A model generated the notes under the pieces. That model had not been told where the DNA came from. It was given only the letters and a program-made list of their open reading frames with translations, and ran no database searches. Source: Levilactobacillus tujiorum (lineage in GTDB: Bacteria > Bacillota > Bacilli > Lactobacillales > Lactobacillaceae). Taken from it: a DNA stretch of 64,000 bases. The translations under genes and the position numbers were made by a program. The stretch's first letter is position 1; each line of letters opens with the position of its first letter. Below, piece after piece: positions 49,935 to 59,042 of this stretch. The stretch is taken from the NCBI RefSeq assembly GCF_012641185.1, contig NZ_JAAXLK010000010.1:28258-92257 (forward strand), read 5' to 3'.

Positions 49935-50378
49935 ATGACACCAAATATTCAGATTATTTTTGCCAGTATGTCTGGCCGTAACCGGGCGATTGCCGGTCAT
50001 TTGCAAGCGCAGATGGCGTCGCGTGCCCAAACTTTAGTCACGGAAATCTCGCAGGCGGATGCTTTTGAGTTACCTCAAGCGGACGCCGTGATCGTGGTCA
50101 GTTACACGTATCATGATGGCGACTTGCCCGATGAAGCACAGGATTTCTTTGAAGATTTAAAAGACGTTGATCTCGACCGGACCAAGTTTGCGGTACTGGG
50201 ATCGAGTTCGAAGAAGCACATTCACTTTGGCCGTGCCGTGGATTATTTGACCATGCAGTTGAATTCCAGCAATGGTGAACAAGTTGCGGATTCCGTCAAG
50301 ATTGATCAAGACCCAGATGACGACGACTGGGCACGCGTTGACCAGCTTGCACAGCGAGTTTTGGAGAGTTTAGACTAA
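49935..50378 (+). CDS. Flavodoxin-like protein
   Basis: 147 residues. The phosphate loop of FMN binding is IIFASMSGRNRAIAGHLQ, an SMSGRN version of T/SxTGNT. VIVVSYTYHDGDLPDEAQDF and AVLGSSSKKHIHFGRAVDYL fit the isoalloxazine-contact loops. AAGGAG is upstream of the ATG. The short-chain fold is complete, but the atypical first loop weakens the prediction of redox partner. It is 28 bases upstream of an acetyltransferase gene and preceded by a hairpin-rich leader. Confidence 0.87.
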   Translation: MTPNIQIIFASMSGRNRAIAGHLQAQMASRAQTLVTEISQADAFELPQADAVIVVSYTYHDGDLPDEAQDFFEDLKDVDLDRTKFAVLGSSSKKHIHFGRAVDYLTMQLNSSNGEQVADSVKIDQDPDDDDWARVDQLAQRVLESLD

Positions 50379-50406
50379 CTGGAAATTTTAACGAGGTGAA
50401 ACGAGG

Positions 50407-50925
50407 ATGTACTTACGTAAAGCGAAACCAGAAGAGATTGATTTAGTGTGCGACATTATTGAAGATGGTAAGCAGCAACTGGCTGATGCCGGGATCGATC
50501 AATGGCAGAACAACTATCCCAACCGGGCGGTCATTGAAGGCGACATCGAAGACGGCCGGGCAGTCATCTACAATAGTGACGACCACGAAACGTTAGGTGT
50601 GGCCGCAGTCATTGAGTCACCAGACCACGCCTACGACACGATGAAGGGGGACTGGTTACGCGAGACGATCAAGTACGTGACGGTTCACCGGGTAGCGATC
50701 TTCTCCCGTCATCAAGGTAACGGGTATGCCTCGCAGCTGTTCCGTGATCTGTTTGACTACATTGATGAGCATCATCCAGAAGCGGAAAGCATTCGGATTG
50801 ATACGCACCGTGACAATTTGAAGATGCAACACCTGATTGAAAAATTTGGATTCAAGAAGGTTGGCCAAATTGATGGCGTTTATCACCCGACGGACATTTG
50901 TTTTGTCTACGAAAAGTTGATCTAA
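50407..50925 (+). CDS. GNAT-family N-acetyltransferase, third member of the subfamily
   Basis: 172 residues, starting MYLRKAKPEEID, with WQNNYPNR, VTVHRVAIFS, HQGNGYASQLF and IRIDTHRDN. The pattern WQ-x3-YP, T-VHR-A and RIDTH is shared with the proteins at 262-789 and 3408-3935, so this is a more distant relative; unlike them it keeps a good acetyl-CoA loop (RHQGNGYA). The start has GAGGTG upstream. It probably forms an operon with the flavodoxin gene. Substrate unknown. Confidence 0.9.
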   Translation: MYLRKAKPEEIDLVCDIIEDGKQQLADAGIDQWQNNYPNRAVIEGDIEDGRAVIYNSDDHETLGVAAVIESPDHAYDTMKGDWLRETIKYVTVHRVAIFSRHQGNGYASQLFRDLFDYIDEHHPEAESIRIDTHRDNLKMQHLIEKFGFKKVGQIDGVYHPTDICFVYEKLI

Positions 50926-50987
50926 AGCGGTTAGGCCGTGGTTAGCTGATCGCTGAATCGGTGTCTGCAATTAAAATAAATTTATAC

Positions 50988-51030
50988 GGAAGCCGTTACC
51001 GGCCCAGCGCTGGTGGCGGCTTCTTTTTTT
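50988..51030 (+). terminator. Terminator of the flavodoxin/GNAT operon
   Basis: GAAGCCG and CGGCTTC arms, extended by TACC/GGTG, followed by seven T. Confidence 0.9.
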
Positions 51031-51310
51031 ATGCAGTGAGTTTGAATAAACCCTGGCGTTGCGGCATAATTGTGTATAGAATTTATGGTTTGCTGACTAA
51101 TGGCAAAAAAGCAGTTGCGTATTAGGCGAGAACCAGGTAGCATATTCTCATATACTTTTAATCTATCAGCTCATTATTGCTGAACGAGTAGGAGGCGCTC
51201 AACCTGCCGTTTGCCCAATTGGGGGCTAAAATGTTGCGGTGGGGACGAGTCTCCAAATTAAAGTTGGATAACGAAAAAATCCTTGAAAGGGATAGAAAGA
51301 AGGAATTAGA

Positions 51311-52681
51311 TTGCAAAGAAAACTAAGCGCTCGCCAAATGCAGATGATTGCGTTAGGCGGTACGATCGGCGTTGGATTATTTATGGGGTCTGGTTCCACC
51401 ATTAAGTGGACGGGGCCTTCCGTCCTCATTGCCTACATTATCTCCGGTGTCTTCTTATACTTAATTATGCGTGCCTTGGGGGAAATGTTATACGTCCACC
51501 CCACAACCGGCTCATTTTCAACGTTTGCTTCTGAATACATGCACCCGGTCTTCGGTTACTTAACGGCTTGGAGTAATATCTTCCAATTTATTGTCGTGGG
51601 GATGAGTGAAATGATCGCGTTGGGCGGTTATTTCCGTTTCTGGTGGCCCAACTTGCCGGATTGGATCCCGGGTTTGGTGGCCATTACCTTCCTCTGTGTG
51701 GCTAACTTGATTTCGGTGAAGATGTTTGGTGAACTGGAATTTTGGTTCGCACTGATTAAAGTGGTCACCATTATCTTGATGATTATCGCCGGACTAGGGG
51801 TCATCTTGTTTGGCTTTGGTAACCACGGGGTGGCAGTCGGGATCAGCAACCTGTGGACGCACGGTGGTTTCTTCACGGGTGGCGCCAAGGGATTCATCTT
51901 CGCATTGGCGATTGTGTTGGCGTCTTATCAGGGGATTGAGCTGATTGGGGTAACTGCTGGTGAAGCAGAAAACCCACAACACACGCTAGTAACGGCGATT
52001 CGGTCGACGGTTGCCCGGATTCTGATCTTCTACGTCGGGGCCATCTTCGTTATCGTCAGCATTTATCCGTGGGACCAATTGAATCAGATTGGCTCACCAT
52101 TCGTTCAAACGTTTGCTAAGATTGGGATTACCGCTGCGGCCTCGATTATTAACTTTGTCGTAATTACGGCTGCACTTTCCGGCTCTAACTCCGGAATCTA
52201 CAGTGCAAGTCGGATGGCCTTTACCTTGGCCGAAAAGAAGCAGTTACCACGCAAGGTGACGCTACTGAACCGCCACGGAGTCCCCGTTTACGCGGTCGTC
52301 GCTATCTCAATCGGTATTGGGATTGGGGTCGTGTTGAACGTGGTCTTACCAATGTTCTTCAAGGATGCCAGTCAAATTTTCGTGATGGTGTACAGTTCCA
52401 GTGTCCTGCCTGGGATGGTGCCGTGGTTTGTGATTTTGATCAGTGAAATTGAATTTAGAAAGCAAAATCCGCATGAAATGGCGGATCACCCCTTCAAGAT
52501 GCCGTTTGCGCCGTGGTCTAACTACGTGACGTTGGTCTTCTTAGTGGTTACCTTGATCTTCATGTTCTTGAATCCAGAAACGCGGGTCTCAATTCTGGTT
52601 GGGGTGGTCTTCTTAGCAGTGATGACGATCATCTACTTCAAGAAGTATCAGTCGCGTGAGAACGAGGAAAAGACGTTATAA
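51311..52681 (+). CDS. Amino-acid permease, APC superfamily (AAT family)
   Basis: 456 residues with twelve membrane helices. Starts at TTG 51311 ([20 protein letters not shown], then VGLFMGSG), where the GGTIGVGLF segment is the helix 1 substrate motif of the AAT family. AAGGA is upstream. Other family blocks are [40 protein letters not shown] and [17 protein letters not shown]. It would import an amino acid by proton symport; GABA, lysine, serine or others are possible and not decided. It is separate from neighbours, with a terminator afterwards. The upstream 280 bases (51031-51310) hold no gene. Confidence 0.93.
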   Translation: MQRKLSARQMQMIALGGTIGVGLFMGSGSTIKWTGPSVLIAYIISGVFLYLIMRALGEMLYVHPTTGSFSTFASEYMHPVFGYLTAWSNIFQFIVVGMSEMIALGGYFRFWWPNLPDWIPGLVAITFLCVANLISVKMFGELEFWFALIKVVTIILMIIAGLGVILFGFGNHGVAVGISNLWTHGGFFTGGAKGFIFALAIVLASYQGIELIGVTAGEAENPQHTLVTAIRSTVARILIFYVGAIFVIVSIYPWDQLNQIGSPFVQTFAKIGITAAASIINFVVITAALSGSNSGIYSASRMAFTLAEKKQLPRKVTLLNRHGVPVYAVVAISIGIGIGVVLNVVLPMFFKDASQIFVMVYSSSVLPGMVPWFVILISEIEFRKQNPHEMADHPFKMPFAPWSNYVTLVFLVVTLIFMFLNPETRVSILVGVVFLAVMTIIYFKKYQSRENEEKTL

Positions 52682-52693
52682 GTTGTGTTAACT

Positions 52694-52750
52694 AATAGCC
52701 AGTTGATGAGTATCGTTCTTCCAGAGAACGGCTGATCGACTGGCTATTTT
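52694..52750 (+). terminator. Terminator of the permease gene
   Basis: AATAGCCAGTTGAT and ATCGACTGGCTATT arms with one wobble position, followed by TT. Confidence 0.87.
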
Positions 52751-52939
52751 AAGGTTGAATTGGTTAGAGATTATGCTAAGAAACGGCTCGAGCCGTAGAT
52801 CATATTCAAAAGAGAACCAAGTACCACGGTTAAGCTCAAACTTAAACGTAATTTACGGCTGAGATAATGGCTGTCACAGTCGTTATCAATTGAACCACAA
52901 ACGCTGAGTAGCCAGGACTTTCAGCTATTGTCGCGGTGA

Positions 52940-53136
52940 AACACCATCAAAGCCGGAGGAGGCCAGGGGTGGAGCCAGCCGCGAAAGTGGTGTTGGCTGG
53001 CGATTTTCCAGCTTACAGCACGGGCGACTTTGGAGCCACGGTATTTTCGTGGCTTCAAATCGAGCGAGAAGACTGGTGGTTTTCCAGGCTGAAGCGTCCC
53101 CACAGCCGGAGGAATCCCTGGCAGCCGCAGGTGACT
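52940..53136 (+). repeat. Dispersed repeat module 2, single copy (gap 52682-53388)
   Basis: CCGGAGGAGGCCAGGGGTGG opens it, AGCTTACAGCACGGGCGAC follows, and CCCCACAGCCGGAGGAATCC then CTGGCAGCCGCAGGTGAC close it. The inner third is more diverged than in other copies. Upstream (52800-52870) there may be a relic of module 1 (TTACGGCTGAG). No gene is evident in this 707-base gap. Confidence 0.8.
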
Positions 53137-53388
53137 GGTTTAGACTATTTTGAGTCAGCAGTCCTTGCTACTCAGGTTCTGACAGTGATTTTCATTCTTT
53201 CAACCTTTACTTAGATTGGGTATAATGGTTGAGAAAGTTTGGCGAAATTGACCACCTAGTTGCTCGATTCGCGAATAAACGGATAAGTGACTGGCAGATT
53301 TCGATGGATTTTCATTGAGGTCTGCGTGTCTTTTGGTCACTAATGTAGTCAAGCGTTAACTCAAAAAAAGAAGGAAGAGGCGCCAAAT

Positions 53389-54051
53389 ATGAGTCGTCCA
53401 GGAAATTATGGTAAGTCGAGTCGGCTAAAACAGTTGCGTCAGATTCGGCGGCGTAAACAGCAACAAACCAGCCGGACAATTGAGTGGGATCAGGTTGAAG
53501 ACTTCCTGCTCGGCCGGTATCACTTGGCTCAAGGAAGTAAGCGCCCACCGTTGGTTGATGCGACGGTGCAACGTTTCTTTAGTGAATGGTTACAATTAGC
53601 ACTCGCCCAAGGAGAAGACCAGGTACAGTGGGATATTACGGCGTTGACGACAGCCACGCTGCAAAAAGTCGGAAACCAGGTACCTTGGCAGTTCTATGCA
53701 GTCTTAGCGGGTCAAGGGATGCAGTGGCAACGACTCCTACGGCGGGAGGTGCCGGTGGTCCCACTGATGGTGCCACGGCAGGTTGTAACGCCCTTCACCG
53801 CAGCGGTCTGGCAGCAGCTGTTAGCCACACAATTAGCGGTGAACTTATTAACTGTCAGTGCGGTTCCCATCACCGCAGCACAGCGGGATCAGTTGGTCAC
53901 GAGCTTCATGGTCGATGGCAGCGTGGAGTGGACCGCCGTTGCCACGCTATTCGCACCGTTGGGTTTCCAAGTGACACCCGGAACGGATCAACAGACTACT
54001 CAGTGGCTTAATGATTTAATGGGATTAACGGTGGCGGATTGCCATCAATAA
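53389..54051 (+). CDS. Unknown basic protein (220 aa)
   Basis: 220 residues, no recognised domain. The N terminus is strongly basic (RLKQLRQIRRRKQQQ); the rest is rich in Gln, Val and Leu and looks alpha-helical (VDATVQRFFSEWLQLALAQ, TAAVWQQLLATQLAVNLLTV). There is no signal peptide or membrane helix. AGGAAGAGG precedes the ATG. It lies directly upstream of the WxL cluster but has its own terminator, so co-transcription is unlikely. Confidence 0.7.
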   Translation: MSRPGNYGKSSRLKQLRQIRRRKQQQTSRTIEWDQVEDFLLGRYHLAQGSKRPPLVDATVQRFFSEWLQLALAQGEDQVQWDITALTTATLQKVGNQVPWQFYAVLAGQGMQWQRLLRREVPVVPLMVPRQVVTPFTAAVWQQLLATQLAVNLLTVSAVPITAAQRDQLVTSFMVDGSVEWTAVATLFAPLGFQVTPGTDQQTTQWLNDLMGLTVADCHQ

Positions 54052-54064
54052 ATGTCTAGATACG

Positions 54065-54092
54065 AAAGGTCAGCGAAAAGCTGGTCTTTTTA
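54065..54092 (+). terminator. Terminator after the unknown protein gene
   Basis: AAAGGTCAGC and GCTGGTCTTTTT arms with GAAAA loop; one G-T pair. Confidence 0.83.
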
Positions 54093-54301
54093 TTTACCGC
54101 CGGGTATCATCTTCAAGTGAATCAAGCATGGGAGATTAAGCAGACACGATTTTGGCTAGATGGCTGGCGGACAAGGTGGCCAGCATGGAATCATTTTGTC
54201 TGTAACGTTACGGGTGGCTTAGCCATTACCGGAGCCATCCATGTTTGCTAAAACGGGTAATCAGGAGGTATGGATTTAGCAAATATGAGGAGTTGAGTAT
54301 C

Positions 54302-54937
54302 ATGACTCGAAAGTTAATGAAGGTTGCCATTGCCGGTGGCGCGGCGGCCTTAGCACTGGGTTTGGGTGTCATTCCAGCCATTGCGGCAACGACTGACGGC
54401 ACATCCAGTATGAGTTCAGGGAGCTCGGGACCAGTCTCGCAGACAACGACGACTACCGCAGAGTTCGATACGAGTCCGAATGCAGCCATTGCACTGGACT
54501 CGGCGCCCAACATTGGTTTTGGTGCTAATATCACCCCAAATGGTAAGACTGACATGGTTTACTCAGCGACAACGGCAGATAATCCAGTTGAAGTGTCTAA
54601 CCCTGGCCTCGCTAGTGGTTGGAGTGTTCAAGTGAAGAACTCCGCATTTGCGGATGCTGCCGGCGACACCCTGAAAGGGGCTGTTTTGTCGTTGGGTGCA
54701 CCTAGTGTCGCTGCAGCCAACACCGGGAACCCATCGGCAGCACCTGTCGCAGACGCTCTTAAGCTAGACGGCACTGGGACTAATGCCTTGGCATTCAGTG
54801 CCGCTGCGAAGGGTGGCCTAGGGATTTGGGACGCCGAATATGGCCTGGCAAGTATTTCCTTGGCAGTACCAGCAGGACAGTTAAGTGGTACCTACAGTTC
54901 AACCATGACTTGGCAACTGAACGATACGACACAGTAG
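54302..54937 (+). CDS. WxL-domain surface protein
   Basis: 211 residues. Signal peptide MTRKLMKVAIAGGAAALALG, then LGVIPAIAAT, is followed by a Ser/Thr-rich stretch. The WxL domain has its two signatures: SGWSVQVKNSAF and, at the C terminus, YSSTMTWQLND. WxL domains bind the peptidoglycan layer non-covalently. GAGGAG precedes the ATG at 54302. It is the first of three plus-strand genes that form a typical WxL locus: this small WxL protein, the DUF916/DUF3324 protein and a large WxL protein. Confidence 0.93.
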   Translation: MTRKLMKVAIAGGAAALALGLGVIPAIAATTDGTSSMSSGSSGPVSQTTTTTAEFDTSPNAAIALDSAPNIGFGANITPNGKTDMVYSATTADNPVEVSNPGLASGWSVQVKNSAFADAAGDTLKGAVLSLGAPSVAAANTGNPSAAPVADALKLDGTGTNALAFSAAAKGGLGIWDAEYGLASISLAVPAGQLSGTYSSTMTWQLNDTTQ

Positions 54938-55001
54938 TCAGTGAGCGGCTGAATTCGGATCGTGGGTTGAGGCATTTTGTGGAATGAGGGGGGCGTCAGT
55001 G

Positions 55002-56036
55002 ATGCGGCGAGGATGGAAAGTTTTGCTGGCAATAGGTTTTGCATTAGTCACGATGATCGGGTGTTTACCGACAGCCTGGGCTGCAAAGACGGCAACAAAT
55101 AATGTCGGCTACACCGTGCGACCGGTTCTTCCAAGCAATCAAATGAGCAAGCAGATTTCTTACTTTGATCTTCGGGTAAAGCCGGGGCAAACGCAGAAGC
55201 TGCAGATTTTGGTGGCGAACACGAGTAATCAGTCACAGAAGTTTCGCATTAGTGTTAATCAGGCGGTAACTAACGACAATGGCGTTATTGATTACAGCCA
55301 GCTGAAGCCTAAGCGTGATTCATCGCTCAAGGTCGGGATTGCAGATGTCTTCAGTCAAGACTCTGCGCAAACCGTGACCGTTCCGGCGAATACGCAAAAG
55401 CGGGTAACCGTGAGCTATACGATGCCTTCTAAAAAAGTACGTGGCATTATTTTAGGAGGAGTTTACGTGGCTCAGATCCAGCCAAATAGCGAGCAAGCCA
55501 GTGGTCGCATTATGATCAAGAATGCTTTTGCTTATGCCATTGGGGTCTCTCTACAAGAGGGCGCAACGGTTAAGCCAGACCTGAAATTAAATCAGGTGGT
55601 CGCTACGCAGATTAACGCACGTAACTTTATCACGGCGAACCTACAAAACTTTCAGCCGGGTCTCTTACAAAAACTAGCCGTGACGGCCCGCGTTACCCAA
55701 GCGGGTAGTAATCAAACCTTGCTTTCTCAGCGGCAAAAACAACTAGGGATGGCCCCAAATAGTAACTTTAATTTTGGGATTCCTTGGGGTAATGAGTCGC
55801 TAAAGGCGGGGAATTACACGTTATATTTGACGGCTAAATCTGGAGATCAACAGTGGCAGTTTGTCCGTAACTTTACGGTTAACGCGCCAACTGTCAAGCG
55901 ACTCAACCGGCACGCATTGACGCCAACGCAGCCAAACTACTGGTTGTACTTGTTGTTAATTCTCCTGATTGCCGTGCTCTTAGCCATTATTGGCTACCTC
56001 ATTTACCGCAACCGACACACACACGACACGAAATGA
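55002..56036 (+). CDS. WxL-binding protein (DUF916/DUF3324)
   Basis: 344 residues. Signal peptide MRRGWKVLLAIGFALVTMIG ending near AWAAKT; a DUF916 domain (YFDLRVKPGQTQKLQILVAN, VPANTQKRVTVSYTMP, ILGGVYVAQIQ); a DUF3324 domain in the second half; and a C-terminal membrane helix (YWLYLLLILLIAVLLAIIGY) with a basic tail. The ATG at 55002 follows AGGGGGG, preferred over 54984. Such proteins anchor WxL proteins, through the two Ig-like domains, at the membrane face of the wall. Overlaps none, 65 bases after the WxL gene. Confidence 0.93.
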   Translation: MRRGWKVLLAIGFALVTMIGCLPTAWAAKTATNNVGYTVRPVLPSNQMSKQISYFDLRVKPGQTQKLQILVANTSNQSQKFRISVNQAVTNDNGVIDYSQLKPKRDSSLKVGIADVFSQDSAQTVTVPANTQKRVTVSYTMPSKKVRGIILGGVYVAQIQPNSEQASGRIMIKNAFAYAIGVSLQEGATVKPDLKLNQVVATQINARNFITANLQNFQPGLLQKLAVTARVTQAGSNQTLLSQRQKQLGMAPNSNFNFGIPWGNESLKAGNYTLYLTAKSGDQQWQFVRNFTVNAPTVKRLNRHALTPTQPNYWLYLLLILLIAVLLAIIGYLIYRNRHTHDTK

Positions 56037-56055
56037 AACTAAGGAGGAGTTTACG

Positions 56056-58194
56056 TTGCTCAAACAGTGGTTGAGCGCCGGCTTGATTCTACTAGCAGTG
56101 ACCCTGAGTAGTGGGATGACAGCCCATGCTGATAGTGATTATACCCATGCCTTGGCAACAGCACCGCAGGGAATCCTATTAGATAAGACCGATTCTGTGA
56201 TGGCCTTAGGGACAGCTAGCACGAGCTCTGCTGCTGTAGTTGACACAACTAATCCAACTACTCTAGGAACGCAGGCTGTATCACTTACGAATGGCGCAGG
56301 AAAATTTGGGTCGATTTGGTCGACGAATGATGATTACTTTGATTTAAACAAGGACGAAACAGTCTCATTGTGGATGTACTTTGGGAACAAGGGAATTGAG
56401 GGGGGCGATGGCTTGGCCTTTGTCCTCCAAAATGACCCAGCTGGCCTGGCAGCCAGTCCCACCTTTGGCCGCTTCGGTGTCCAAGGAGAGACGCTAGGTG
56501 TCTGGGGCGTGGATAAGAATCCCCTGCAGAAAACGCGAGAGGGAATCGCGAAGACGGCGATTCAAAATAGTTGGGCCTTGGCGTTCGACACGCATGCCAA
56601 TATGCAGGCTGACGGTCAAGCCGCTGGTCAGGCGAATTCATTTGATATTGGATCGCCGAATAATCATGCGGGCTCGAACTATCCCGGCAACGAGACGGCG
56701 TATCACCAATACGTTGACAGTGGGTTGTTTGGGATGGCAAGACTGAATTATTATTACTCGCTACGCTACAATGGGCTGATCATGAACTCTAAGAATCCGG
56801 GATTTCTCGGTGATGGGCAGTGGCATCACGTTACGGTGCGTTGGAATGTGGCAGATGGCCTGTTAAACTACACGTTCAACGATAAGAACCCCGAAACGGG
56901 AGAGCGCCAAAACGGGATCAAACGATCAATTCGCTTGAACCGTCAGCTCATTGATCCTAACAATACGGGACGAATTCGCTGGGGAGTTACCGGCGCGTCT
57001 GGCTCTCAGTGGAGTAATAACCTGGTTATCTTTGAGAACACGCCAGGATTGGTCGATGGCACGGCAGATGCTACGTTAACCAATCTTACGCGTGGTCGTG
57101 AGATTCAGACGCAAGGTGGCGCGGTAGCCAATGATCAGGTTCGTTTAGACTACCACTTGAATTATTTGGGTGGTCGGAAATCATGGTCGGATGTTCTCGC
57201 CCACCTCCGTCTGCCTAAGTTGATTGAATTCGATACCGCTCAGATCTCTTATGGTGATGGGCGAGCACCGGAAACACTTGACGTAGGCGCGATCAAGGAT
57301 CGGGAGCTACTCACCAAGTTGAGCTACGCGATGGACAACGCATACCCCTCCGCAACCATCAGTCTCACCGGGCGAATAGCGCCTGTATCAACGACCACCA
57401 AGGTGGCCCGGACCTCGAGTGTCTTCACCTCTAACGCGATGATAAAGACGGCGGAAACACCGGCATTTACGGTGAACCCCAGTGTTGATTTAGACCTGGA
57501 CGTCACCAGTGGGCAGGCGTTAACTGTGAAACCTGGTCGCGGAACGACCGTGACGGGGAAGGTCACCATGATGACGAGTGCGGCGACGAAACCGGCTGTA
57601 CGGATTGAGCCAATCTTAAACAAGCAGGCGTTACCAACGATGGCACTAAACGCCGATGGGCAGTTTAGCCTGCCGGTGACGCCAGACATGTTGCGACCAG
57701 GACTCAATACGTTGACCTTGCAAGCCGTGACAGCGGATGGTGATAAGTCCAACCGAGTAACCGTAACCATTACGGTGAAAGGGGAATTGAAGTTTGATTA
57801 TATTTCGCCAGATGAAAGTTTTCAGACGAGTGAATTAACGGGGAAAGACCAGTTGGTTCACCGGGAAGGTAGTTGGCAAATTCGAATTCAGGATACGCGG
57901 GGGACAGGATCACAGTGGACGCTACTCGCGCAAACCACGCCATTTATGGATAGTAACGGTGTTCGTCTAGGTGGGGGTCCCGTCTACGTTAATGGACGGG
58001 GGATCACCCCAATTGGCGCAACCCCAACGCCAGTGTTAACGCATAGAACGAATGACGCGAACTTGGATGGTAAATTCAACGTGGCTGATAACTGGACGCG
58101 CCAGACGGGTGTCCTGCTTGCCGTTGACAATGGTACGGCTCCGGGAAACTATACGGGCAGTATCACGTGGACGCTGGAAGATGCGCCTCGGTAA
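56056..58194 (+). CDS. L-type lectin and WxL-domain surface protein
   Basis: About 712 residues. TTG start at 56056, directly after AAGGAGGAG, followed by signal peptide (AGLILLAVTLSSGMTAHA). Residues roughly 45-300 form an L-type lectin-like sandwich (IWSTNDDYFDLNKDETVSLW, DGLAFVLQNDP, LAFDTHANMQ, WHHVTVRWNV). A linker and Ig-like domain follow, and the WxL domain is at the C terminus (SQWTLLAQTTPF and YTGSITWTLED). The lectin would bind a carbohydrate, perhaps on host or plant surfaces. It is the large member of the WxL locus, 20 bases after the DUF916 gene, presumably held on the wall by the WxL domain. Confidence 0.93.
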   Translation: MLKQWLSAGLILLAVTLSSGMTAHADSDYTHALATAPQGILLDKTDSVMALGTASTSSAAVVDTTNPTTLGTQAVSLTNGAGKFGSIWSTNDDYFDLNKDETVSLWMYFGNKGIEGGDGLAFVLQNDPAGLAASPTFGRFGVQGETLGVWGVDKNPLQKTREGIAKTAIQNSWALAFDTHANMQADGQAAGQANSFDIGSPNNHAGSNYPGNETAYHQYVDSGLFGMARLNYYYSLRYNGLIMNSKNPGFLGDGQWHHVTVRWNVADGLLNYTFNDKNPETGERQNGIKRSIRLNRQLIDPNNTGRIRWGVTGASGSQWSNNLVIFENTPGLVDGTADATLTNLTRGREIQTQGGAVANDQVRLDYHLNYLGGRKSWSDVLAHLRLPKLIEFDTAQISYGDGRAPETLDVGAIKDRELLTKLSYAMDNAYPSATISLTGRIAPVSTTTKVARTSSVFTSNAMIKTAETPAFTVNPSVDLDLDVTSGQALTVKPGRGTTVTGKVTMMTSAATKPAVRIEPILNKQALPTMALNADGQFSLPVTPDMLRPGLNTLTLQAVTADGDKSNRVTVTITVKGELKFDYISPDESFQTSELTGKDQLVHREGSWQIRIQDTRGTGSQWTLLAQTTPFMDSNGVRLGGGPVYVNGRGITPIGATPTPVLTHRTNDANLDGKFNVADNWTRQTGVLLAVDNGTAPGNYTGSITWTLEDAPR

Positions 58195-58427
58195 AACGGT
58201 CATGCGTCGTGCGCGTGATTAGTGGCAGTCAGGCTGGTGTTAACCGATCTTGCTGACAATTTGGATAAGTTAAATTCGAATCATCCTACCACGAAGGCGA
58301 GTAATCGCCGGCTGATTAACCAAGTTTCATCAAAGCCACGAAACGACGTCCGGGTCCAGCGACCCAGGCGCCGTTTTGTTTTGGCTTGCTTAATGTCGAT
58401 GACGATCTTCCGCAAAATTTCTGGGTA

Positions 58428-58612
58428 CCTGCCGCCTTGCCGTTCGCGAAATTTGGGCTGGAACGCTGTGGGGAGGGCCGGGCTAAGCCACAGACCGGTC
58501 TTAGGCCTCGCTTTGAGCCGAAGGACACGTCTCAAAGGCGCCATTTACCAAGTGGTTCTCTTGGTAAATCCCACGGCTGAGCCCAAATTTCGCTCACTCA
58601 CGGCTACGTTGG
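58428..58612 (+). repeat. Dispersed repeat module 1, copy b
   Basis: CTGCCGCCTTGCCGTTCGCG at the start, then GGTCTTAGGCCTCGCTTTGA and the CCATTTACCAAG/CTTGGTAAAT inverted pair, ending CTCACTCACGGCTACGTTGG. It matches the copy at 10905-11100 over its whole length. Confidence 0.87.
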
Positions 58613-58682
58613 TGCCGTCAGTTATTGTGGACTGGACGTTATTTTGTTTAGATGTTTAAGCTAGTCTTTGAGTTAAGAACTA

Positions 58683-58874
58683 GCTGAACCGGAGGAGGGC
58701 AGAGGTGGAGCCAGCTGTGTCGACGGTGTTAGCCGATTCTTGGCTTACAGCGTGGGACGCGTTTGGAAACTGACGGTTTTGGTCAGGTTTCAAACCGAGC
58801 CGGAGGACCGCTTCTCAGGCCGCAGGCGTTCCCCACAGCAGGCGGAATCTCTGCCAGCCGGAGGTGACGGGCTT
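58683..58874 (+). repeat. Dispersed repeat module 2, copy b
   Basis: AACCGGAGGAGGGCAGAGGT at the start, GCTTACAGCGTGGGACGCGT, AAACCGAGCCGGAGGACCGC, CTTCTCAGGCCGCAGG and GGAATCTCTGCCAGCCGGAG at the end. It follows module 1 by 70 bases, the same order and spacing as at 10905-11380. The 848-base gap (58195-59042) has no other visible feature except the terminator. Confidence 0.87.
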
Positions 58875-58954
58875 CAGCCACCTTAGAGAATATGCTGATT
58901 GAAAAAGTGTGCAACAAATTTGGGTGAAAAAACATTAGTAGTTAGTGAGGGGGT

Positions 58955-58993
58955 AAAAAAGCTGTCCGCCCGAAACAAACCGGACGAACAGCT
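58955..58993 (-). terminator. Terminator of the M20 peptidase gene
   Basis: Minus-strand arms AGCTGTTCGTCCG and CGGGCGGACAGCT (two G-T pairs), then TTTTTT. Confidence 0.9.
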
Positions 58994-59042
58994 ATTGTGT
59001 AATGAGTTTTAGAGTTATTTTCGAATGTTCCCCTGAGAAAGA

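Noticed and set aside
51031..51310. T-box or lysine riboswitch before the amino-acid permease
   Set aside because: No T-box sequence (TGGNACCGCG type) or aptamer core is visible in the leader.
58222..58659. 145-residue frame after the WxL locus
   Set aside because: It is mainly the translation of repeat module 1 and has no similarity to protein families or a ribosome site.
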